Below, one piece after another: positions 1-6,011 of a stretch of DNA of 8,898 nucleotides. A model generated the notes under the pieces. It made no database searches. It was not told the origin of the DNA and was given only the letters and a program-made list of their open reading frames with translations. This DNA is from Actinomycetes bacterium (lineage in GTDB: Bacteria > Actinomycetota > Acidimicrobiia > Acidimicrobiales > RAAP-2), in assembly GCA_021807655.1 (NCBI GenBank), contig JAKBCT010000030.1, forward strand, positions 1-8,898. Direction: 5' to 3'. Numbering within the stretch: position 1 is the first letter of the stretch; each line of letters starts with the position of its first letter. Both the position numbers and the translations under genes were made by a program.

Positions 1-298
1 AAGGTACCGTGGCAACTCCAGGCATAGGTTTCTAAAGGCTTAGGTTCAGTCCTGAGTACGAACGCGACCCAGTCCACCTTGATCCCTGTATAGAAGGTTT
101 CAACCAACCATTCCTGGATTATCTCGTACAGCAACGAACGCCGGCCGCGGTGATGCGCGGCCGGCGGGTCAGATTAAGAGTCAATTATTCATCAAGTCGT
201 GACCAGCAGAGACCGTTAGTGTCCGCTGTTCTCATTCTTCGTTTCACTGCCCGTCGTGGTCCAACCGATGGTGACTAACAGCGATTCGAGGAGGATCC
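1..298. other. gene-free stretch inside the element end
   Basis: No open frame of useful length is seen on either strand. All three forward frames hit a stop within the first 45 bases, so at most a few terminal codons of a leftward neighbour could be present. The stretch looks clearly less GC-rich than the chromosomal genes to the right, apart from a very GC-rich hairpin at 139-166. Bases from about 170 to 298 form the leader of the excisionase-like gene and end in its ribosome binding site. I found no direct copy of the tRNA-Val 3' end here, so the far attachment site of the element must lie outside the window. Confidence 0.5.
139..166. terminator. strong GC hairpin, possible terminator
   Basis: Bases 139-149 (CGCCGGCCGCG) pair perfectly with 156-166, giving an 11-bp stem with a 6-base loop (GTGATG). 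There is no T-run after it on the + strand and only a weakly T-rich stretch on the - strand side, so it is not a textbook Rho-independent terminator. Actinobacterial terminators often lack a U-tract, so termination of a gene to the left is possible. Alternatives are a structural element of the mobile element, such as a protein-binding site, or a processing signal. The stem is certain from the sequence; its role is inference. Confidence 0.45.
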
Positions 299-628
299 AT
301 GAGAGCAGTGACAAACCGCGACGACTGGCGATACGAGCGACTAGACCATCAGGACGACGACTTCTGGACCGACGGCAAGCCGGACTGGAGTGATGACGAA
401 GAGCGATCACCGGTGATCGTAATGACTCCCGCGCTGAGCGTGAAGCCATCCGAGAAGGATCCGGCGCTCCTTCTCAAAGTTGAGGAAGCCGCACGGCTCC
501 TCGGCGTGGGGCGCACCACCCTGTTCGAGCTCATTGGCCAAGGACGCATTCAGACTGTTCGGGTGGGACGCCGTCGCTTGGTGGTCCGTGCAGGTCTCGT
601 GCGCTTCGTTGAGGAGATCAGTTCCTAA
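299..628 (+). CDS. excisionase-like HTH DNA-binding protein
   Basis: A 109-residue protein whose C-terminal half (about residues 58-106) is a MerR/excisionase-type winged helix-turn-helix of the HTH_17 kind. The helix 'VEEAARLLGVGRTTLFELI' is followed by 'GRIQTVRVGRRRLVV' as the wing and a closing helix. Such proteins are typically recombination directionality factors or small transcription regulators of mobile elements. The start is ATG 299, with AGGAGG at 289-294, four bases upstream. The first 41 residues are unusual for the family: strongly acidic and Trp-rich (DDW, DFW, PDW). An internal ATG at 422 would give a 68-residue protein of normal Xis size, but it lacks a clear ribosome binding site. 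The gene faces the integrase and overlaps it by four bases at the stops (625-628). Presence beside an integrase at a tRNA supports an excision or regulatory role, which is not proven. Confidence 0.8.
   Translation: MRAVTNRDDWRYERLDHQDDDFWTDGKPDWSDDEERSPVIVMTPALSVKPSEKDPALLLKVEEAARLLGVGRTTLFELIGQGRIQTVRVGRRRLVVRAGLVRFVEEISS
404..419. repeat. 16-bp perfect palindrome
   Basis: CGATCACCGGTGATCG is self-complementary over all 16 bases. It lies inside the 5' part of the excisionase-like gene and ends two bases before the in-frame internal ATG at 422. It could be a dimer-binding operator controlling an internal start, or simply coding sequence that is palindromic by chance. Confidence 0.4.
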
Positions 629-1764
629 TGGTCCCAGAGGACCGACGTCATCGCCTTCGCCGCCTGCTCACGGTCGGGATCGAGGATGTGCCCGTAGACG
701 TCAGCCGTCATGCGAATCGAGGAGTGCCCGAGGACCTGGCTGACCACCTGAAGCTTGACCCCGTTCGCAAGCATCAACGACGCCGCGGAGTGGCGCAATT
801 CGTGGGGATGCCAGTGCGAGAGACCTGCCTTCTCGCACACCTTCTGAAAGTCACGATACAGGTTGCGTGGATCGATCGGCGTGCCGATCGAGGACGTGAA
901 GACGAACCCCGTTTCCACCCACGCCGCCCCCAAATCAACCCGTTCCTTCTCCTGCTGGTCGTGGTGGCGCACGAGAAGATCCACGACGGGTTCGGGCAGG
1001 TTGACCGCGCGCCGGCTCTTCAAGGTCTTCGTGTCGGCCGTCACGATGTGTCCGCTCTCGCGCTTGAGGGAACGCCGAATGCGAATCACTCCCCTCTCGA
1101 GGTCCACATCCTCCCAGCGCAGCCCCATAGCTTCTCCGCGACGCATGCCCGTCGAGAGCATCAGGGTGTAGAGCGCCTCGTTGCGATGGCCCTGTAGAGA
1201 CGCCAGGAACCCCCTCGCCTGCTCCGGCGAGAGCGTGCGGCCCTCGGGGCGGATCAGCTTCGGCGAGCGCGACAGACGTGCCACGTTGCGTGGAGTCACG
1301 CCCCAGCGGATCCCTTGGTCAAGACACTGCGACAGTACCGCACGTATCCGGTGCACCGTCGACGGCGACAGACCGGAGGCCATCTTCGCGGCCAATAGCC
1401 GGTCGACCTCGACGACCGTGAGCTCGTCCACTCTCTTTCGGCCGAAGGTGGGCAGGATGTGGAACTTCACGATCGAGCGGTAGTTGTCGATGGTGGAGCG
1501 CACCACCTCTCGCGCCATGACGTCGACGAACCATCGCTCAAAGAGGAACTCAAGCGTCGGCGCCTTCTCCGCCGTGATGAGTCCGTCGTCGATCTGGCGC
1601 GAGAGCGCCTTGAGCTTGCGCACGACCTCCGCGCGCGTCTTGGCGCTCACGGACTTTCGAATCGGCCGGCCGGCGGGGTCGAGTCCGACCGTCGCCGCGC
1701 CCATCCAGCGCCCGTCGGAGGACCGTTGGTAGATGGATCCCTCTTTGTTGCCTCGCCTGGTCAT
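625..1764 (-). CDS. int: tyrosine recombinase/phage-type integrase
   Basis: Site-specific recombinase that would integrate and excise the element at the tRNA-Val 3' end. From ATG 1764 it has 379 residues, normal for the family. It shows an N-terminal arm-binding domain (about 3-55, 'NKEGSIYQRSSDGRW'), a SAM-like core-binding domain (about 70-155) and a catalytic domain (about 175-370). The full catalytic set is present: R208 (TGMRRGE), K246 (TKTLKSRR, probable beta-hairpin lysine), H321 and R324 (HELRH), H347 (LGHSS) and nucleophile Y357 (ADVYGH), so the enzyme looks active. An upstream GTG at 1800 adds 12 residues, but it has no ribosome binding site and would encode the tandem repeats at 1777-1798. 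ATG 1764 has GGAGA just upstream (1768-1772) and gives the usual N-terminus, so I prefer it. Its stop overlaps that of the convergent excisionase-like gene. Confidence 0.95.
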   Translation of the reverse strand: MTRRGNKEGSIYQRSSDGRWMGAATVGLDPAGRPIRKSVSAKTRAEVVRKLKALSRQIDDGLITAEKAPTLEFLFERWFVDVMAREVVRSTIDNYRSIVKFHILPTFGRKRVDELTVVEVDRLLAAKMASGLSPSTVHRIRAVLSQCLDQGIRWGVTPRNVARLSRSPKLIRPEGRTLSPEQARGFLASLQGHRNEALYTLMLSTGMRRGEAMGLRWEDVDLERGVIRIRRSLKRESGHIVTADTKTLKSRRAVNLPEPVVDLLVRHHDQQEKERVDLGAAWVETGFVFTSSIGTPIDPRNLYRDFQKVCEKAGLSHWHPHELRHSAASLMLANGVKLQVVSQVLGHSSIRMTADVYGHILDPDREQAAKAMTSVLWDH

Positions 1765-1865
1765 GCGTCTCCGATCAATTGCTGACGGAATTGCTGACAC
1801 AACGGTCGCGGGCGGAAATGAAGCGCGCTCAGGATTCGAAAACCCTTGGAACTACTGGTCTTTCG
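1765..1865 (-). promoter_or_regulatory. int leader and probable attachment-site arm
   Basis: These 101 bases separate the integrase start from the 3' CCA of the tRNA. By position they must hold the integrase promoter and one arm of the recombination site. Visible content is the ribosome binding site GGAGA (1768-1772) and two tandem 10-bp repeats at 1777-1798. No convincing -35/-10 pair was found. Because the strand runs out of the tRNA directly into this leader, some int expression could come from tRNA read-through. Confidence 0.5.
1777..1798. repeat. tandem 10-bp direct repeats, candidate Int/Xis arm sites
   Basis: AATTGCTGAC occurs at 1777-1786 and again at 1789-1798, perfectly matched, with a 2-base spacer and so a 12-base period. 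Short direct repeats beside the crossover region are typical of arm-type binding sites of lambda-like integrases or of excisionase sites. Their place between int and the tRNA fits that role. The repeat is seen directly; the binding function is inferred. Confidence 0.55.
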
Positions 1866-1912
1866 TGGTGGGCCGTACAGGACTTGAACCTGTGACCCCT
1901 TGCGTGTCATGC
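1866..1912. other. probable attachment site (att) in tRNA 3' half
   Basis: Tyrosine integrases commonly recombine within the anticodon-arm to 3'-end part of tRNA genes. Here an apparently active integrase starts about 100 bases from the tRNA 3' end and the element-like genes lie only on that side, so this half of tRNA-Val is the likely att core. The exact crossover cannot be placed without the second copy, expected as a direct repeat in the same orientation somewhere left of base 1. Confidence 0.5.
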
Positions 1913-1942
1913 AAGTGCGCTACCAGACTGCGCCAACGGCCC
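1866..1942 (-). tRNA. tRNA-Val (anticodon GAC), CCA encoded
   Basis: A complete 77-nt cloverleaf reads on the - strand. The 7-bp acceptor stem is GGGCCGT/ACGGCCC and the D-arm is GCGC/GCGC. The anticodon stem is CTTGC/GCAAG with loop ATGACAC, giving anticodon GAC at 1906-1908, which reads GUC valine codons. The T-arm is ACAGG/CCTGT around TTCAAGT, with discriminator A and an encoded CCA at 1866-1868. The gene is intact, as expected when an integrating element restores the 3' end of its target tRNA. The exonuclease stop codon lies only 34 bases upstream on the same strand. Confidence 0.97.
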
Positions 1943-1976
1943 TAGGCGTGCAACCCTATCACCTCTCGCGTTGGAT
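1943..1976 (-). promoter_or_regulatory. candidate tRNA-Val promoter -10
   Basis: On the - strand TAGGGT (bases 1953-1958) matches the TANNNT -10 pattern and sits ten bases before the mature tRNA 5' end, which would leave a leader of only a few bases. The -35 would fall in the last codons of the exonuclease gene, and no good match is seen there. Co-transcription with the exonuclease is the alternative. Confidence 0.3.
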
Positions 1977-2624
1977 TCAGACACCCCGAGCGTGGTTGCC
2001 CGGAGGAAGAATCGAGAGTTCCCGTTGTCCCGCGTTGTTATGGACGATCTGCTCTAACAGGACCTCGACCGCCGCTCGGGCGTCACCGACCGCGTCGTGG
2101 CCACCCGGTTTCACGTTGTAGTGGCTGCACAGGTGGCTCAATGAACGCCGTGGGCGAAACGCGCGGCTGGGATCAATGGCGAGATCGTGCTCGATGACGT
2201 CGATGATTCGAAGCTTGGTTCGCTCGAACGACGATGTGGCACGTGGGTCGAGGACATCGATCGCCGTCCAACGCAACATCGCCAAATCGAATCGCGCCAC
2301 GTTGGCACCGACGACGTATGCACCCTCCTCGTGAAACCCGGTCAAGACGGCGATGGCCCGACGCGCGCCGGCGGCAACGTCAAGGACGTCGTGCGTGGAT
2401 CGCATCTCGTTCAATCGCTCGACGTCGAGACCGTGCACGCGCCGCGCGCCATCGCTAATCGGGCGGTCCGGTATCACGAAGAATTCTTCGGTCGAGACGG
2501 GTTGGCCATAGCGAAAAACAGAAAACCCATACGAGATGGCCCGTTCACTTCGCACGTCGAGACCGGTGGTCTCGGTGTCGAAGCCGACGAGCAACTCCGG
2601 AGCGCGGTTCAACGTGTGGGCCAC
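1977..2624 (-). CDS. DEDDh 3'-5' exonuclease (DnaQ/epsilon-like)
   Basis: A DnaQ-superfamily exonuclease that removes nucleotides from DNA (or RNA) 3' ends using two metal ions. From GTG 2624 it has 215 residues and the fold covers nearly all of it. ExoI is 'GFDTETTGLD' with D16 and E18, ExoII is 'GANVARFDLAML' with D113, and ExoIII is 'HDAVGDA' with H176 and D181; the His puts it in the DEDDh branch. 'ARRVHGL' is also typical. No BRCT, helicase or polymerase domain is attached, so it is a stand-alone enzyme, probably in DNA repair or proofreading-like trimming. The start is uncertain. GTG 2765 would add 47 charged residues with no domain and poor codon bias. TTG 2612 overlaps the stop of a small upstream frame. 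GTG 2624 leaves a short lead before the domain, as is common in the family. Confidence 0.85.
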   Translation of the reverse strand: MAHTLNRAPELLVGFDTETTGLDVRSERAISYGFSVFRYGQPVSTEEFFVIPDRPISDGARRVHGLDVERLNEMRSTHDVLDVAAGARRAIAVLTGFHEEGAYVVGANVARFDLAMLRWTAIDVLDPRATSSFERTKLRIIDVIEHDLAIDPSRAFRPRRSLSHLCSHYNVKPGGHDAVGDARAAVEVLLEQIVHNNAGQRELSILPPGNHARGV

Positions 2625-2722
2625 GGCACCATTCTCGCCGATGCCTGTGACCCGCGCGTCATGCCGGCCACGATAATCGACGACGATCGTGCACCGGGGC
2701 GATCGACCCGCGGCTCGGCCAT
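2609..2722 (-). CDS. possible small upstream ORF, 37 aa, hypothetical
   Basis: An ATG at 2722 is preceded by AAGGAAGAGAAG and opens a 37-codon frame (MAEPRVDRPGARSSS...) that ends in TGA at 2609-2611. The TGA overlaps a TTG codon of the exonuclease frame as TTGA, an arrangement that could couple translation. By my count about 73% of its third positions are G or C, against about 62% for the exonuclease frame extended to GTG 2765 over the same DNA. The product resembles nothing I recognise. It may be a leader peptide or just a chance frame in non-coding upstream sequence. Confidence 0.25.
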   Translation of the reverse strand: MAEPRVDRPGARSSSIIVAGMTRGSQASARMVPWPTR

Positions 2723-2765
2723 CTTCTCTTCCTTGCGGCCCTTCGTTCCACCAATCAGCGCGCAC

Positions 2766-2813
2766 CTCACTCGGCCGAGATAACCTCGGCGTGGGATCGC
2801 ACCGGGGGATTCG
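2766..2813. promoter_or_regulatory. permease upstream region with 10-bp palindrome
   Basis: CTCGGCCGAG at 2770-2779 is a perfect 10-bp palindrome. It is followed by TAACCT at 2781-2786, which fits the TANNNT -10 pattern for the permease, and then by the ribosome binding site GGGGGA at 2804-2809, five bases from the ATG. A repressor site overlapping the promoter is possible. No clear -35 is seen. Confidence 0.3.
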
Positions 2814-4313
2814 ATGGCGTCGTCGCAGTCATCACGAGAAGATGGACGCGACCACGGTGGCGACCTCGTCGCCCAGGTTGGCTATCGGCCCGAACTGCGC
2901 CGCACCCTTCGGACCTTCTCGATGTTCGCCATCGCTTTCTCGATCATTTCGATCACGACGGGGATCTTCCTCAATTTCGGGTTCGGACTCACGTGGTTCG
3001 GTCCGGCGTCGATCTGGACGTGGCCGTTGGTCGCCATCGGCAACACGCTGATTGCCTTGATCGTGGCCGAACTGGGCACCCGCATCCCCCTCGCGGGTTA
3101 CGCGTACCAGTGGAGTAGCCGCCTCGTGAACTCCACCTACGGCTGGTTCGTCGGTTTCGCGGGGCTGCTCTACATGGCCGTAGGCGGTGGAGCGATCCTG
3201 CTCGTCGCGGCCAGCCCACTACTGCTGAGTGAGTTCGGCGTCAATGCGGCGGCGCACCCGCACCTCAACCTCGCTGTTTCGATCGTCTTCATGGTGATCG
3301 CCACGGTCACCAACATCATCAGCGTCCAGTTCTCGGCGCGCGTCAACAACGTCGCGGTCTTCACCGAGATCCTCGGCACGTTGGTCTTCAGTGTGCTGCT
3401 GATCGTCCTGTGGGGACTCCAGGTGAAGCACACGCCCTACGGATTCTCCCTATTGACCAGAACAACCCGTCTGACCACGAGCTCCGCCCCCTACTCCTTC
3501 GCCCTGGCGGGGATGCTCGGCGCCTTCACCCTCATCGGCTTTGAGCTGGCCGCCGACATGAGCGAGGACGCGGTTGAACCTCGACGTTCGGTGCCGAGGG
3601 CGATCATCGCGGCCCTGGTGACCTCCGCGGTACTCGGCATGGTGACCCTCGTCGGCTTCACCCTCGCGATCCCGAATCTGCGCACGGTGGAGCACGCGCC
3701 GTTGCCATTGCTCACGATCGCCGAATTCTGGTTACCCCCGTGGCTCGTCAAGGTCTTCATCGCCTTCGTGGTCTTCTCCATGTTCGCCATCGCCGTCGTG
3801 GGCGCCGGTGCCCAGTCCCGGCTGGCATTTTCCATGGCCCGAGATAACATGCTCCCCGCTTCGCGTCACCTGCGACGGGTCGATCTGCACACCCAGACAC
3901 CGATCACCGCGCTGGTGGTGCTCGGGTTCATCGATACCGCCATCCTCGTCTACGGCTACACCCAGCCAAACTCCTTCGGCACGCTCGTGGGGGCCACCGC
4001 GATCATCCCGTACCTGATCTACCTCGCGATCACCGTGGCCTACGCCGTAAAGCGCCGAGCGATCGACGCCTTTCCCGGGGCCTACACGATGGGACGGTTC
4101 GCGAACCTGATCATCGGCGTCGTACTGGTGTGGACCGTCGCGGTGCTCGCCGTCTTGACGCTCTCGTCGGTGTTCAACGGCGCCGACCAGTTTCTCGCGC
4201 TCGCCGGCGTGCTCGCCGTCTCCTGGTACGCGTTCGCGCTTCGGCGTCGACTGAGAAGGGGCGACGCGGGCATCGAAGTGCTCACCGTGCTCGCCGACGA
4301 CCCCGACCGATGA
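2814..4313 (+). CDS. APC-superfamily amino acid permease
   Basis: A 499-residue inner-membrane transporter with about 12 hydrophobic segments between residues 35 and 476, the standard APC length and layout, with short hydrophilic ends. It most resembles the amino acid/choline transporter (ACT) branch, which also holds GABA permeases. Signs are the 'GLTWFGPASIWTW' segment (58-70), 'AELGTRIPLAGYAYQW' (85-100), 'FELAADMSEDAVEPRRSVPRAI' in pieces over 243-264, and 'RLAFSMARDNMLP' (336-348). It would import an amino acid or amine by proton or sodium symport. The substrate cannot be read from the sequence. ATG 2814 has a good ribosome binding site. Its stop TGA (4311-4313) abuts the stop of the convergent SDR gene. 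A role in amine or amino acid uptake beside an oxidoreductase is plausible, but their opposite strands argue against one operon. Confidence 0.92.
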   Translation: MASSQSSREDGRDHGGDLVAQVGYRPELRRTLRTFSMFAIAFSIISITTGIFLNFGFGLTWFGPASIWTWPLVAIGNTLIALIVAELGTRIPLAGYAYQWSSRLVNSTYGWFVGFAGLLYMAVGGGAILLVAASPLLLSEFGVNAAAHPHLNLAVSIVFMVIATVTNIISVQFSARVNNVAVFTEILGTLVFSVLLIVLWGLQVKHTPYGFSLLTRTTRLTTSSAPYSFALAGMLGAFTLIGFELAADMSEDAVEPRRSVPRAIIAALVTSAVLGMVTLVGFTLAIPNLRTVEHAPLPLLTIAEFWLPPWLVKVFIAFVVFSMFAIAVVGAGAQSRLAFSMARDNMLPASRHLRRVDLHTQTPITALVVLGFIDTAILVYGYTQPNSFGTLVGATAIIPYLIYLAITVAYAVKRRAIDAFPGAYTMGRFANLIIGVVLVWTVAVLAVLTLSSVFNGADQFLALAGVLAVSWYAFALRRRLRRGDAGIEVLTVLADDPDR

Positions 4314-5096
4314 CTAGAGACGCTCCTCGGCGACGGCGTTGCCGCCGTCGACTACCAGGCACTGCCCGGTGACGTAGGAGGCTCCGGGTGTCGCGAGCCA
4401 CGCGACGGCGGCGGCCACCTCGTCGGGCCGGGCGCTGCGCCCGAGCGGCGTCACCTCGCCCTGGGTCGCTTCGAAGGGGGTCTGCGAACCGGTCGCGATC
4501 CAACCCGGCGCCACGGCGTTCACCGTCACGCCGTCGCGCGCCACGTCTACCGCCAAAGCGCGGGCGAGGCCGACGATCCCGGCTTTGGCCGCGGCGTAGA
4601 CCGGCTCGTGGCGCATCGCCATCACCGGACCCGACACGCTCGACACCACGATGAACCGCCCCCACCGCGCGCGGGTCAGTTCCGGCAGCGCCTCGCGCGC
4701 TACCAAGAAGGCGGTGTCGAGGTTACGCGCGATCGAGCGGCGCCAGCCGTCATACGAGATCGTCTCGATCGGGCCGTTCACCTGCACCGGATCGCTCACC
4801 GACGTCATGCCGGCGTTGTGCACCACGATGTGCAGGGAACCGAAGCGCTCGAGGGCCGTTCGAACGAGCCTCGCCGACGTCTCGACCTCGGTGAGATCAC
4901 CCACGACGCCGACTGCGCGTTCGACGCCGAGCTCGTCGACGCGCTCGCCAATGCGCGAGCTCGTCGAGGTCACCACGACGTTGGCCCCGAGTTCGACGAG
5001 CAGCCGAGCGGTGGCAAAGCCAATACCCTGCTCGCTGCCCGCACCGGTGACGATCGCGGTACGGCCCGACAGATCAAACAGCTGAGGCAACGACAC
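4314..5096 (-). CDS. SDR-family NAD(P)-dependent oxidoreductase
   Basis: A 260-residue classical short-chain dehydrogenase/reductase, which transfers hydride between NAD(P) and an alcohol/ketone substrate such as a 3-oxoacyl thioester, sugar or steroid. Visible motifs are the cofactor loop 'TGAGSEQGIG' (17-26), D67 in 'GDLT', 'NAG' (94-96), N125, S153 in 'VVSSVSG', Y167 and K171 in 'YAAAK', and the late 'APGWIATG' (196-203). The catalytic tetrad is complete. The cofactor loop is two residues longer than the common TGxxxGIG, a variant found in some SDR subgroups. The GTG start at 5096 has a strong ribosome binding site (GGAGAGGAG on the - strand, bases 5101-5109). TAGGCT on the - strand (5118-5123) could be a -10 of its own promoter. 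The ABC permease gene lies 84 bases upstream on the same strand, so read-through is possible. The substrate is unknown. Confidence 0.93.
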   Translation of the reverse strand: MSLPQLFDLSGRTAIVTGAGSEQGIGFATARLLVELGANVVVTSTSSRIGERVDELGVERAVGVVGDLTEVETSARLVRTALERFGSLHIVVHNAGMTSVSDPVQVNGPIETISYDGWRRSIARNLDTAFLVAREALPELTRARWGRFIVVSSVSGPVMAMRHEPVYAAAKAGIVGLARALAVDVARDGVTVNAVAPGWIATGSQTPFEATQGEVTPLGRSARPDEVAAAVAWLATPGASYVTGQCLVVDGGNAVAEERL

Positions 5097-5180
5097 GTGA
5101 CTCCTCTCCGACGAGGCAGCCTACTCACCCGGGTCGACGTCGATCGTCCTGGATTGCTTCGGCACGACCCCAGGGATGGC

Positions 5181-6011
5181 TCACGCGTCTCGTCGCACCA
5201 GCAACCAGCCCCCGACGACGAGCGCCGCGATGGCGTAGCCGACGAGCAGCGCGAAGCCCACCCACGGGCTGAACGCCCCTGTCCCGGTTGGTGACACCGA
5301 CACCATCGTGTCGCTGATGGTGAAGGGCATGAATTTGAGGATCGGCTGACTGATGGAGGACGGCAGCGCCTGCAGGATGATCGGGGCGACGAGCAGCACG
5401 CCGACGTAGGCGGTGATCGCGCCGGCCGAGTGGCGGATAATCGTGGCGAGTCCCAACGCGAACTCTCCCAGTACCGCGAGGATCAGCCCGCCGCCGATAA
5501 CGGCGCGCAGGACCCCCGGCTGAGAAAGTACCGCGTGCGGCGCCGGGCTGACGAGCAGGGACTGGCCGACGAGAAAGCCGCTGAAGGAGAGCACTTCACC
5601 GACCACCGCGGCGACGACGAAGAATACGACCGCCTTGGCGGCGAGAACCCTGGGACGCCGCGGCACCGCCGCGAGCGTCGAGCGGATCGTCCCAGTCCCG
5701 TATTCGGCACTCATGACCAGCACGCCGAGCACGCCGATGATCAGCTGACCGAAGAGAAGTCCCCGTAGCGAAACCCTCGTCGGATCGAAGCTCAGCCGCT
5801 GGATCACCGAGAACGTGTTCCAGCGGCTCGCGACGGTCGAACCCGCAATGGCCGCGATGCCCACGGTGACGATCGCCATCGCGACCAGGGTCCACATCGT
5901 CGAACGGACCGTTCGCATCTTGGTCCATTCGGCGCGCACCAGACTTGCGGCGCGTTGGCGGGGGTGCGCCATTTCTGGCGGCGACCAGACGGTGGGGATG
6001 CTGGTGGTCAT
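5181..6011 (-). CDS. ABC-2 type transporter permease subunit
   Basis: A 276-residue membrane protein with about six transmembrane segments (roughly 38-57, 84-101, 124-148, 168-192, 196-216, 249-271). It has a short cytoplasmic N-terminus containing 'VRAEWTKMRTVRST', the usual lead-in for this group. The signature 'SAEYGTGTIR' (101-110) followed by 'PRRPRVLAAK' marks the actinobacterial ABC-2 permeases related to bacitracin- and lantibiotic-type exporters. It forms the membrane part of an exporter with the ATPase encoded just upstream. Its ATG overlaps the ATPase TGA as ATGA (6008-6011), so translation is probably coupled. The likely role is efflux or relief from a peptide or other membrane-active compound; the real substrate is not known. 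Confidence 0.93.
   Translation of the reverse strand: MTTSIPTVWSPPEMAHPRQRAASLVRAEWTKMRTVRSTMWTLVAMAIVTVGIAAIAGSTVASRWNTFSVIQRLSFDPTRVSLRGLLFGQLIIGVLGVLVMSAEYGTGTIRSTLAAVPRRPRVLAAKAVVFFVVAAVVGEVLSFSGFLVGQSLLVSPAPHAVLSQPGVLRAVIGGGLILAVLGEFALGLATIIRHSAGAITAYVGVLLVAPIILQALPSSISQPILKFMPFTISDTMVSVSPTGTGAFSPWVGFALLVGYAIAALVVGGWLLVRRDA

Noticed and set aside
42..58. Sequence resembling a tRNA T-arm (AGGTTCAGTCCTGAGTA), possibly an att copy
   Set aside because: It is on the strand opposite to the tRNA-Val orientation, lacks one T-loop base and has no acceptor-stem match beside it. An attachment copy should be a direct repeat of the tRNA 3' end.
628..1785. Long + strand open frames across the integrase
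   Set aside because: They are antisense shadows of a high-GC gene; the - strand frame has the full tyrosine recombinase motif set.
2187..2783. 198-codon + strand frame opposite the exonuclease
   Set aside because: No recognisable domain and exactly antisense to the DEDDh motifs on the - strand.
4608..5294. 228-codon + strand frame opposite the SDR
   Set aside because: Composition is Arg/His/Asp-rich without a domain, typical of an antisense shadow; the SDR motifs on the - strand are complete.
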